Shown here: positions 51,426 to 59,829 of the stretch, one piece after another
How the letters are laid out: each line of letters starts with the position of its first letter
How positions within the stretch are numbered: position 1 is the stretch's first letter
Assembly (NCBI RefSeq): GCF_021538895.1
Contig: NZ_JADDRL010000015.1
Span: 54,181 to 118,180 of the forward strand
Direction of reading: 5' to 3'
Origin: Streptomyces olivochromogenes
GTDB lineage: Bacteria; Actinomycetota; Actinomycetes; Streptomycetales; Streptomycetaceae
Length of the DNA: 64,000 nt
Notes under the pieces: model-generated
Databases searched by the model: none
The model's input: only the letters and a program-made list of their open reading frames with translations
Told to the model about the DNA's origin: nothing
Program-made: the position numbers and the translations under genes

Positions 51426-52877
51426 GTGACCGCACCCTCAGAGCCCCGGGTCTCGGGCCTGGAGATCAGGTCCATCGACTACGTGCCGCTGGACGAGAGG
51501 CACGGCAAGCTGTGGCACCTCGGCCCGCTGTGGTTCATGTCGAACGCCCAGATCGCCACGCTGGCCGTCGGGCTGATCAGCATCACCGAGGGCGGCAATC
51601 TGCTCTGGTCGCTCATCGCGATCGTGGCCGGCACCCTCATCGGCACCTTCTTCATGGCCTTCCACTCCGCGCAGGGCCCACAGCTGGGCCTGCCCCAGAT
51701 GATCCAGTCACGGCCGCAGTTCGGATACGTCGGCGCCCTGCTGGTCTGGCTCTTCGCCTATGTCCAGTACGCGGGGTTCAACGTGTTCAACACCGTCCTC
51801 GCCGGGGAGGCGCTGCACACCACGCTGCACGGGAGCGTCAAACTGTGGGTGGTCGTGGTCACGGCGATCGCGCTCGTCGTCGCGCTGGTGGGCTACGACA
51901 TCATCCACCGGGCCGAGCGCGTCCTGACGTACACCTTCCTCGTCGTCTTCGGGATCTTCACCGTGGGCGTCCTGGTGAACCTGCACTACCCCGCGGGCTC
52001 CTTCGACCTCGGCGGCTTCAAGTGGACGCCGTTCCTGGCCCAGTTCGGCGTGGTGGCCGGCTACCAGATCAGCTGGGCCATCTACGTCTCGGACTACTCG
52101 CGCTACCTGCCGCCGTACGTGACGGTCCGCAAGACCTTCTACTGGACCTACTTCGGGTCCGCGCTCGGCGGCATCTGGCTGATGGCCCTCGGGACGCTGC
52201 TCGCCGCCTGGGCCGGTGAGGACTTCGATACGATCCGCTCGATCAACGCCGCGGGTGACGAGGTCTTCGACGGCTTCGGCGCGGTCGTGCTGCTGTTCGC
52301 CGCCCTGGGGTTGGTGTCGGTCACCGCGCTGAACATGTACGGCGGCTCGCTGACCCTGATCAGCGCCATCGACTCATTCAAGCGGGTGCGGCCGACGCTC
52401 ACCGTTCGGTTGCTGACCCTCGGGCTCACCGCGGCGCTCTCCCTGGTCGGCGCGCTGGCGGCGACCTCCAACTTCCTTGCGAACTTCAACAACTTCCTGC
52501 TGCTGGTGCTCTATCTGTTCATCCCGTGGACTGCGGTGAACCTGATGGACTACTACGTGGTGCGCCGCGGGCACTACGCCATCGCCGAGATCTTCAATCC
52601 GCACGGCATCTACGGGCGCTGGGGCTGGCACGGCATCATCGCCTACCTGGTCGGCTTCGCCGTCATGATCCCGTTCTTCTCGGTGGGCACGCTCTACGTC
52701 GGCCCCGCCGCCGAGGCACTGGGCGGTGCCGACATCTCGCTGTTCATCGGGCTTCCGGTCTCGGCGCTCCTGTACTGGCTGCTGACCCGGTCCATCGACG
52801 TCGACGCCGAGGAGCGGCTGGCCCGGGCCGAGGCGGAGGAACTGGAGCAGGCCGCGCACGAGCACCGCGAGCCGTGA
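51426..52877 (+). CDS. NCS1-type cytosine/purine/allantoin permease
   Basis: 483 residues, GTG after GGGAGG. Twelve membrane helices and the NCS1 pattern: FMSNAQIATLAVGLISI, FGYVGALLVWLFAYVQYAGFNVFN, WAIYVSDYSRYLPP and NNFLLLVLYLFIPWTAVNLMDYY. It imports nucleobases or hydantoin-like compounds with H+ or Na+. The C-terminal tail is acidic (EERLARAEAEELEQAAHEH). No salvage enzyme is adjacent, so the substrate is open. Confidence 0.93.
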   Translation: MTAPSEPRVSGLEIRSIDYVPLDERHGKLWHLGPLWFMSNAQIATLAVGLISITEGGNLLWSLIAIVAGTLIGTFFMAFHSAQGPQLGLPQMIQSRPQFGYVGALLVWLFAYVQYAGFNVFNTVLAGEALHTTLHGSVKLWVVVVTAIALVVALVGYDIIHRAERVLTYTFLVVFGIFTVGVLVNLHYPAGSFDLGGFKWTPFLAQFGVVAGYQISWAIYVSDYSRYLPPYVTVRKTFYWTYFGSALGGIWLMALGTLLAAWAGEDFDTIRSINAAGDEVFDGFGAVVLLFAALGLVSVTALNMYGGSLTLISAIDSFKRVRPTLTVRLLTLGLTAALSLVGALAATSNFLANFNNFLLLVLYLFIPWTAVNLMDYYVVRRGHYAIAEIFNPHGIYGRWGWHGIIAYLVGFAVMIPFFSVGTLYVGPAAEALGGADISLFIGLPVSALLYWLLTRSIDVDAEERLARAEAEELEQAAHEHREP

Positions 52878-52912
52878 CGGCCCGGACCGGACCGGGTCCC
52901 CGCCGGGCGCGC

Positions 52913-52943
52913 TTGCCATGAAGCGCACTCCAAGTCGTAGCGT
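52913..52943 (+). promoter_or_regulatory. MerR-type promoter (19-bp spacer) before aldo/keto reductase
   Basis: TTGCCA and TAGCGT are separated by exactly 19 bp, the overlong spacing typical of MerR-regulated promoters. The spacer carries a loose GAAG..CTCCAAG dyad. It lies 59 bp before the start codon. The MerR protein is not in the window. Confidence 0.6.
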
Positions 52944-53002
52944 CCCACTCGAACGGACGACGTTCCTGGCCGGGACACCTCAGTACGGAGAGACTGGTAA
53001 TC

Positions 53003-53992
<990 letters not shown>

Positions 53993-54029
53993 CCGCGGCC
54001 GCCGCCCGGCTCCCCCGGCAAGTCCCCCA

Positions 54030-54060
54030 GGTGTTCCGGACATTGAACGTCCGGAACACC
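54030..54060 (+). terminator. 12-bp perfect hairpin between AKR and GNAT
   Basis: GGTGTTCCGGAC and GTCCGGAACACC with a 7-base loop, 37 bp after the AKR stop and only 15 bp before the next ATG; terminator or operator. Confidence 0.6.
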
Positions 54061-54075
54061 GCGTAGCCTGCCGCC

Positions 54076-54717
54076 ATGACGGTGAAGGACGAGCGGGACC
54101 CGGGGGAACCGGAGGCCGGGCGGCTGTCGGTGGTGCCCGCCGACCGGGCGTCGTGGGACGACCTGGAGACGATCTTCGGCGAGCGGACGCAGACCGCCGA
54201 CTGCCGGTGCCAGCGATTCAAGATCCGGGTCTCCCACTGGGCGTCGATGCCCCGCGAGGAGCGCGCCGAGCGGCTGCGTGAGCAGAGCGGATGCGAGCGC
54301 GTGGGGCCGGGGGCGCGGGCGACCAGTGGTCTGGTGGCCCACCTGGACGGTGTGCCCGTCGGCTGGTGCGCGGTCGAACCCCGGACGGCGTACCCCCAGT
54401 TGGTGCGGGCCCGGGTCCCGTGGACGGGACGGCAGGAGGACCCTGCGGACGACGGGGTCTGGGCGGTGACCTGCTTCCTCGTCCGCAAGGACTTCCGCCG
54501 CCGGGGCATCACCTACGCGCTGGCCCGCGCCACGGTCCCGTTGGCCCAAGGCCGGGGGGCCCGCGCCCTGGAGGCCTACCCGATGATCACCCGCCCCGGT
54601 CTTGAGATCACCTGGGGCGAACTCCACGTGGGCAGCGTGGGGGTCTTCGCCGACGCCGGATTTCGCGAGGTGACCCGGCCGACGCCGCGGCGGGTGGTCA
54701 TGCGGATCGACTTCTGA
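54076..54717 (+). CDS. GNAT-family N-acetyltransferase
   Basis: 213 residues. Core GNAT text VWAVTCFLVRKDFRRRGITYALARATV contains the R-x-x-G-x acetyl-CoA pyrophosphate loop. It is followed by ALEAYPMITRPG and LHVGSVGVFADAGFREVTRP, the usual motif B ending. A Cys pair near the N-terminus (TADCRCQRFK) is shared by a subgroup of Streptomyces GNATs. The substrate is unknown. A hairpin precedes the ATG closely, and no Shine-Dalgarno is evident, so the transcript may be leaderless. Confidence 0.85.
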   Translation: MTVKDERDPGEPEAGRLSVVPADRASWDDLETIFGERTQTADCRCQRFKIRVSHWASMPREERAERLREQSGCERVGPGARATSGLVAHLDGVPVGWCAVEPRTAYPQLVRARVPWTGRQEDPADDGVWAVTCFLVRKDFRRRGITYALARATVPLAQGRGARALEAYPMITRPGLEITWGELHVGSVGVFADAGFREVTRPTPRRVVMRIDF

Positions 54718-54841
54718 CCCGGGGGAGACGACGGGCACATGAAATGCGCCGTTCACAGGAGCATCACGCCCAGGCCCTTCCGCATGCCCGGGGCCGGACT
54801 ACCGTCGTCTGTTCGCCCGAACCGACACGAGTGAGGTTTCG

Positions 54842-55918
54842 ATGTCCGCAAGACACATCCTCGCCGGCCTGGCCCTGGTGCCGGTGTTCGCGTTCCCGGT
54901 GGCCGCCCAGGCGACGACGGCAGACCACCCCGCCACGGCTCATGTGCCGCCCCAGAAGACCCACTTCGACCTGCAGGCCCACCGGGGCGGCATCGGCATG
55001 ACCACCGAGGAGTCCCTGGAAGGATTCGGCAAGGCGATGCGCCTCGGGGTGTCCACGCTGGAGCTGGACACCCATGTCACCAAGGACCTGAAGGTCGTCG
55101 TCAACCACGACCGGCAGATCAGCGCCGTCAAGTGCCGCGACACCGGGCCCGTCACGCCCGGCGACCCGATGTACCCGTACGTCGGGAAGTACATCAAGGA
55201 CCTGACGCTGGCCCAGATCAAGACCATGGACTGCGGCTACCAGCAGTTGCCCGGCTTCCCCGAGCAGGAGGTCGTGAAGGGCTTCCGGATGGTCGAGCTC
55301 AAGGACGTCCTGGACCTGGTCAAGAGCTACCACGCCAAGCGGGTCAAGCTGAACATCGAGACGAAGGTCGAGGCCGGGGCGCCCGAACAGACCGCGCCCC
55401 GCGAGGTGTTCGTGCGCCGCGTGTACGAGGAGATCCACCGCTCGGGCATCGAGAACCAGGTCACCATCCAGTCCTTCGACTGGGGCGCGCTGAAGCTCAT
55501 GCACCGACTGGCGCCCCGGTGGCCGCTGGTGGCGCTGACGAACTACGACTTCTTGCAGGTCGGCCGGCCCGGCGCGTCCCCCTGGCTCGGCGGGATCGAC
55601 GCGGACGACTACGGCGGCGACTTCGTCAAGGCCGCCGCGACCCTCCCCGGCGTCACCACCCTCTCCCCCAACTACGGCTTCCCGCAGAACGGCAAGGTCG
55701 GCGACCCGGGCTTCCGCTTCTACTCCGACGCGGCCATGGTCGCCGAGGCGCACGCCCGAGGCCTCAAGGTCGTCCCCTGGACCTGTGACGACCCGGCCAC
55801 CGTGGAGGCCCTGATGGACATGGGCATCGACGGCATCATCACCAACTACCCCAACCACGTACGCCGGATCATGGCCGAACGCGGCATGCGCCTGCCCAGG
55901 CCGTACTTCCCGCGCTGA
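54842..55918 (+). CDS. Secreted glycerophosphodiester phosphodiesterase
   Basis: 358 residues. The signal peptide ends near AQATTAD. GDPD motifs: AHRGG with the first catalytic His, ELDTHVTKD (metal-binding Glu/Asp), and VVNHDRQ with the second His; later VKLNIETK, VTIQSFDWG and the final PWTCDDPATVEALMDMGIDGIITNYP. It hydrolyses glycerophosphodiesters to glycerol 3-phosphate and alcohol outside the cell, in phosphate and carbon scavenging. It is monocistronic; GAGGTTTC precedes the ATG. Confidence 0.94.
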   Translation: MSARHILAGLALVPVFAFPVAAQATTADHPATAHVPPQKTHFDLQAHRGGIGMTTEESLEGFGKAMRLGVSTLELDTHVTKDLKVVVNHDRQISAVKCRDTGPVTPGDPMYPYVGKYIKDLTLAQIKTMDCGYQQLPGFPEQEVVKGFRMVELKDVLDLVKSYHAKRVKLNIETKVEAGAPEQTAPREVFVRRVYEEIHRSGIENQVTIQSFDWGALKLMHRLAPRWPLVALTNYDFLQVGRPGASPWLGGIDADDYGGDFVKAAATLPGVTTLSPNYGFPQNGKVGDPGFRFYSDAAMVAEAHARGLKVVPWTCDDPATVEALMDMGIDGIITNYPNHVRRIMAERGMRLPRPYFPR

Positions 55919-55963
55919 CCGGACGCGGCGGGCCCGCCCCGGCGCACGGGACGGGCCGTGCGG

Positions 55964-56470
55964 TCAGCGGGCCGGCCTGAGTTCGGTGATCTTGCGCGTC
56001 CTCAGGTCGGACTGCACGTCGATCTTCGTGACCTGGGCGTGCGGGCCGTCGCCCCAGGTGAGCGTGACCCGGCTGGTGGCGTGGCCGGCGCCCGAGCCGG
56101 TGTAGTCGACCTTCCACTTCACGGGCACGTTCTGGGCGAACAGGATGCCGTCGGCGTGCTCCCTCGCCTCGTACGCGGCGACCTTCCGCTGGGCCGCGGC
56201 GGACAGGTAGAAGGAGCGCAGCGCCTTGGCGTCGGCGGCGGCCGCCGGGTCCTCGCCGTCCCAGACGGCGTCGATGTACGCGCCGTAGAAGTCGGCCACG
56301 CGCTGGGTCACGCCGCGCGGGTCCCCGTGGGCGGCGGACCCGGACGTCGCGCGGGTGGAGTGAGTCGTGCCGGTCCCGGCGAGGGCCGGCGTCACGGCGG
56401 CGAGGGACAGGGCCGCGGTGACGGTCGCGGCGGTGAGCAGGGCCTTGCGGCTGCGCATACGCATGGACAT
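55964..56470 (-). CDS. Secreted hypothetical protein (168 aa)
   Basis: Signal peptide (MSMRMRSRKALLTAATVTAA) ends near ALAGTGT. A mature domain of about 130 residues looks like a NTF2/SnoaL-like alpha+beta fold (VADFYGAYIDAVWDGEDPAAA; LRSFYLSAAAQRKVAAYEA; final strands VTLTWGDGPHAQVTKIDVQS). It is not assigned to an activity. It converges on the GDPD gene with 45 bp between. Confidence 0.7.
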   Translation of the reverse strand: MSMRMRSRKALLTAATVTAALSLAAVTPALAGTGTTHSTRATSGSAAHGDPRGVTQRVADFYGAYIDAVWDGEDPAAAADAKALRSFYLSAAAQRKVAAYEAREHADGILFAQNVPVKWKVDYTGSGAGHATSRVTLTWGDGPHAQVTKIDVQSDLRTRKITELRPAR

Positions 56471-56645
56471 GGGTGTTCCGTTCCCCCGGTTCGAAGGCAT
56501 TGCGGCCGGGTCGATCCCGGCCGGTGACGGATCTGAAGACCGCGTGCGCCTGCGCGCTGGTTCCGATTCGCCCGGGAAAATCACTGGTACGGCGAAATGC
56601 GCGAAAGGTTGCGTTGTCTTTCGGTCTCGCCGCCGTGATTTCCGG

Positions 56646-57119
56646 TCAGACCGTGCCCGGTCCGGTTCCTTCGACCAGCCGGGCGAGTTTGCCGAGGGCC
56701 ATGCGGGTGCCCAGTTCGTTGTCCGCCCGGGGTATGTCGTCCGGGATGCCCTCGTGCTCGATGGTGACGTCCGTCGCGCCCTCCGCCTCGGTGAGCCGCG
56801 TGGTCATCGTCATCACCCCGCGAAAGGCGTCGTCCGCGGATTCGAACTCGATCTCCTCGACGACCAGCGCGTCCGGTACGAGACGCACGAAACGCCCCCG
56901 GTAGGTGTCCGTGCGCCCGCCGGACTTCCCGGAACCGTCCGGCGCGTCGTAGGTGAGGGACACGCGGAACGCGCCGCCTTCGCGGGCCTCCAACGCGTGG
57001 ACCTGTGCGGTCATGCCGTCGGGCACGCGCCAGGCGGCGACGGCGTCCGGGGCGACGAGAGCCCGGTAGACGGCCGCCGGGGGCGCCTGCACACGCTGGG
57101 TGACTCGCGTCGCGTACAT
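56646..57119 (-). CDS. SRPBCC/AHSA1-domain protein
   Basis: 157 residues. START-like fold of the AHSA1 group: TRVTQRVQAPPAAVYRALVAPDAVAAWRVPDGM, then VHALEAREGGAFRVSLTYDAP, VEEIEFESADDAFRGVMTMTTRLTE and LEGTG near the end. Members bind hydrophobic ligands or modulate stress responses. There is no signal peptide. It lies just upstream of the sortase operon end on the same strand. Confidence 0.92.
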   Translation of the reverse strand: MYATRVTQRVQAPPAAVYRALVAPDAVAAWRVPDGMTAQVHALEAREGGAFRVSLTYDAPDGSGKSGGRTDTYRGRFVRLVPDALVVEEIEFESADDAFRGVMTMTTRLTEAEGATDVTIEHEGIPDDIPRADNELGTRMALGKLARLVEGTGPGTV

Positions 57120-57154
57120 GGGCTCAACCTACTCCGCCCGGCTTCCCGGACCGC

Positions 57155-57805
57155 TCAGACCAAGTGGGCGAAGAGCACCAGGTTCTCGGTGTAGTCCTTG
57201 GCCGTGTGGTCGTAGTCGCCGGCGCAGGTGATCAGGCGGGCCTCGGCGCGGGGGGTGTCGGCGTAGACACGGCTGCTCGGGAAGTCGTCCTTCGCGAACG
57301 TCTCGGCGCTGTCCACCACGAACGTCGCCTCGTTCCCGTCGGCCCGCTCGACGGAGAAGCGGTCGCCGGTCTCCAGCTCGTCGAGGTTCGCGAAGACGGC
57401 GGCCGAGGTCGTGGTGTCGACGTGCCCGGCGATGATGGACGTGCCCGCCTCGCCCGGGGAGACGCCGTCGGCGTACCAGCCCACCAGGTTCACGTTGCCG
57501 GCGGGCGGGGGCTGGAGCTGCCCCGACGGGCCGAGGGTGAGCGCGGTGAACGGGGCGTCCACGTCGATCTTCGGGATGAGCAGGCGCGTCGGCTGGGAGG
57601 GGGGCAGGTGCTTGCCGGCCGGGTGCGCGGTGGCCGAGGCCGCGCCGGCCTTCGAGGAGTCGGCGGACTTTCCGTGACCGCCCATCAGGGCGACGGCCAG
57701 GAGCAGGAACGCTGCGCCCCACATCACCAGGAGTCCGCCGGGGCCTGAGCCCTCGTCGGGCGGCGCCGGCTCGGCGGAGGCCGGGGAGGACGGAGGAGCT
57801 GCCAT
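57155..57805 (-). CDS. Class F sortase
   Basis: 216 residues from ATG 57805 (GAGGTGG seven bases before). One membrane helix (LLVMWGAAFLLLAVALMGG), a linker, then the sortase domain from residue 70: RLLIPKIDVDAPFTALTLG, catalytic His128 in IIAGHVD and Cys194 in LITCAGDYD. At the usual position of the third residue, twelve after Cys, there is Thr206 (DYTENLVLFA), whereas the Arg expected there is absent. It would cleave a cell-wall sorting motif; the likely substrate is encoded upstream on the same strand. Confidence 0.93.
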   Translation of the reverse strand: MAAPPSSPASAEPAPPDEGSGPGGLLVMWGAAFLLLAVALMGGHGKSADSSKAGAASATAHPAGKHLPPSQPTRLLIPKIDVDAPFTALTLGPSGQLQPPPAGNVNLVGWYADGVSPGEAGTSIIAGHVDTTTSAAVFANLDELETGDRFSVERADGNEATFVVDSAETFAKDDFPSSRVYADTPRAEARLITCAGDYDHTAKDYTENLVLFAHLV

Positions 57806-57896
57806 CGGATTCCACCTCACTCGGGCACGGCAGCACAGTGGTCACGGCGGCGGGCGAAACGGCCGCCGACACGGTGTGCGGCGGCGGCCGCGGCCC

Positions 57897-57983
57897 CTAG
57901 GTCCTGTCGTCGAACTCCCGTCTGCCCCGCGACGCCAGGCCCGCCCTCCGGGCGGACGACGCGAGTTTGACGACAGGGCCTAG
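57897..57983. repeat. 87-bp MITE-like inverted-repeat element
   Basis: Ends are CTAGGYCCTGTCGTC continuing to 26-bp inverted repeats with three mismatches, both starting in CTAG. The centre folds again (CCGCCC/GGGCGG). It lies between the putative substrate gene stop (57999) and the sortase start (57805), both on the minus strand. Confidence 0.75.
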
Positions 57984-57998
57984 ATGGTCGGACGACGA

Positions 57999-58550
57999 TC
58001 AGGACGCCGCTTGGGCGGCCTTCCTCCGGCGCAGCACGTAGAGGCCGGTGGCGCCGACGGCCAGCACGGCGAGCCCGCCGGTGCTGACACCCTGGTCGGC
58101 GAGCGCGCCGCCTCCGGTGTGCATGCCTCCGTTGGGCTTGCCACTGTCGTCCTCACCCCACGAGTCCTTGTCGCGGCCGCTGTCCGAGCCCGAGCCCTTC
58201 TCCTGGTTGCCGTCGGAACCCTTGTCCTTGTACGTCTCCGGGTCGTACTTGCTGTTGTCGCCGCTGTCCGAACTCCAGTCGTCGCTGCCGACGAGGGCGA
58301 GGAAGCCGCCACCGGTGTGCATTCCGCCACTCGGCTTGTCGCGGCTGCTGTCATCACCGTTCTCTTTGCTGTAGGAAGAATCGTCACGACCGTGGGACGA
58401 GTCATCACCCTTGCCGGACGAGTCGCCACGGCTGTGGGAGGAATCGTCACGGCCCCCCTCGTCACCTCCGGAGGCGTAGACGGCAGGCGTGGCGATCGCC
58501 AGGGCCGCCGCGGCGGCGGCCGTGGCCAGGATCATGCGGCCAGAACGCAT
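57999..58550 (-). CDS. Putative cell-wall-anchored protein with LADQG sorting-like signal
   Basis: 183 residues, ATG after GGAAGGA. The signal peptide ends near VYASGG. The mature part is almost entirely Ser/Asp/Gly/Lys repeats. Near the C-terminus is LADQG (residues 150-154), then a hydrophobic helix (LAVLAVGATGLYVL) and RRRK, the layout of a sortase sorting signal in a non-canonical form (LAxTG is usual). MHTGGG occurs twice (77-82, 143-148), the second next to LADQG. It is adjacent to the class F sortase. Confidence 0.78.
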   Translation of the reverse strand: MRSGRMILATAAAAAALAIATPAVYASGGDEGGRDDSSHSRGDSSGKGDDSSHGRDDSSYSKENGDDSSRDKPSGGMHTGGGFLALVGSDDWSSDSGDNSKYDPETYKDKGSDGNQEKGSGSDSGRDKDSWGEDDSGKPNGGMHTGGGALADQGVSTGGLAVLAVGATGLYVLRRRKAAQAAS

Positions 58551-58882
58551 CTGATAGTCCTTCCGCCGTGGTCCGGGCAGCCGATACTCCATCAGCTGGG
58601 ATGACCCGGCCCCGGCATGAACCACCGTCAGTCAGGCCCGCGTCGCGCACCATCCGGGCCGCCCAGCCGGGTTACCGACACACCCCGCCCAGCCCATCCG
58701 CGCCACGGTCGCGCCGCGGCGACGGCGCTGCCCGATGCCGGCCGGCGCGACCATCCGTACTACTCCGTCCGAGTGGCCGTACCCGGTTCCCCGGGCGCAG
58801 GATGGAAAACGGGGTGAGCGGCGCCGTGGACCCGACGAGGACCCCGGGTGAGCCCGCGCGGTCGGCCCGAGGAGGACACGCC
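58551..58882. other. Divergent intergenic region, no gene seen
   Basis: 332 bp between the cell-wall protein and the DUF6424-like gene. Two short frames exist but lack codon bias and ribosome sites. No clear promoter motif was found. Confidence 0.4.
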
Positions 58883-59773
58883 ATGACCGTCGCCGATACG
58901 CGAGTGAGGTCCCGGACGTCGGTCGCGCTCCCGCCCGGCGGAGTCGAGTCCGAGAGCCATCCGTGGAAGATCCGGCTGGTCGAGCATCCCAAGCGCTCCG
59001 AGTCGTCGTTCTTCCGCGCGGCGAAGAAGACCGTGCACGAGATCCTGCGCCCGATGAGCGACGAAGAACTGCCGTACGGGCCGCGGCCGCCCGGCGAGCA
59101 CCCCTGGGAGATGCACCACGGGGGCAGCCTGTGGGTCAAGGGACCGAGCGGCTGGCTGATGTTCCGCGCCCGCGTGGGCATCGAGTGGAGCATGCAGTTC
59201 TGCGCCGAACCGGCCAAGGTCGACCGGCTGAGGCGTCAGGCGGCGGAACTCGTCGAGGCGTTCCCGCTGACCCTGCCCGCACTGCGGCAACTGGGCTACG
59301 AGGAGGCCGAGGACCTCCTGCGCAAGCCCATCGAGGACGCCGACGGCGTCGAGGCGTGGACCGACTCGCTGTTCAACGCGTGCGTGCCGATGAGCCGCGG
59401 CAACCACCAGGGGATCCTGCCCGACGTGCCCGGCGAGCACCACTACCCCTGGCCGGTCAAGGGCGCCGACTTCGTCCGGTTCGACGACTTCCAGCTGTGG
59501 GTGACCCTGCCGGACGGCACGCACGGAGCCGTCGCCCCGGTGGACCGGCGGGGCTCCGGCGACGGGCATGTGCGGCTTACCTTCGTGCCCGAGGGCAGCG
59601 CGGCGGCGCAGACGCTGGCACGGGCCCAGGACCTGGGTCTGATGGCGGTCCTGCCGCCGAACAGCTCCGCCGCCCGCCAGGCCTTCTCCCGACAGATAGC
59701 CCCCGGCAGCCGCACGGCCTCCGGACCCCTGGTCGAGCATCGGCGCCGACGCGGCACGCAGCGCCGCGGGTAG
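58883..59773 (+). CDS. DUF6424-like protein
   Basis: 296 residues, GGAGG before the ATG. Conserved actinomycete family text: SHPWKIRLVEHPKR, LWVKGPSGWLMFRARVGIEWSMQFCAEPAKVDRLR, GVEAWTDSLFNACVPM, VRFDDFQLWVTLPDGTHGAV. Mixed alpha/beta without catalytic motifs I can name. It lies 56 bp before the helicase gene, so co-transcription is possible. Confidence 0.75.
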   Translation: MTVADTRVRSRTSVALPPGGVESESHPWKIRLVEHPKRSESSFFRAAKKTVHEILRPMSDEELPYGPRPPGEHPWEMHHGGSLWVKGPSGWLMFRARVGIEWSMQFCAEPAKVDRLRRQAAELVEAFPLTLPALRQLGYEEAEDLLRKPIEDADGVEAWTDSLFNACVPMSRGNHQGILPDVPGEHHYPWPVKGADFVRFDDFQLWVTLPDGTHGAVAPVDRRGSGDGHVRLTFVPEGSAAAQTLARAQDLGLMAVLPPNSSAARQAFSRQIAPGSRTASGPLVEHRRRRGTQRRG

Positions 59774-59829
59774 TCCCTCGACCTGCTCGCCCTCCCGCCC
59801 TCGACTTCGCAGCATCTAGGGTCACAGAT

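Noticed and set aside
58617..58817. 66-codon frame between the cell-wall protein and DUF6424-like genes
   Set aside because: No ribosome site, no family and Pro/Arg-rich text; treated as intergenic.
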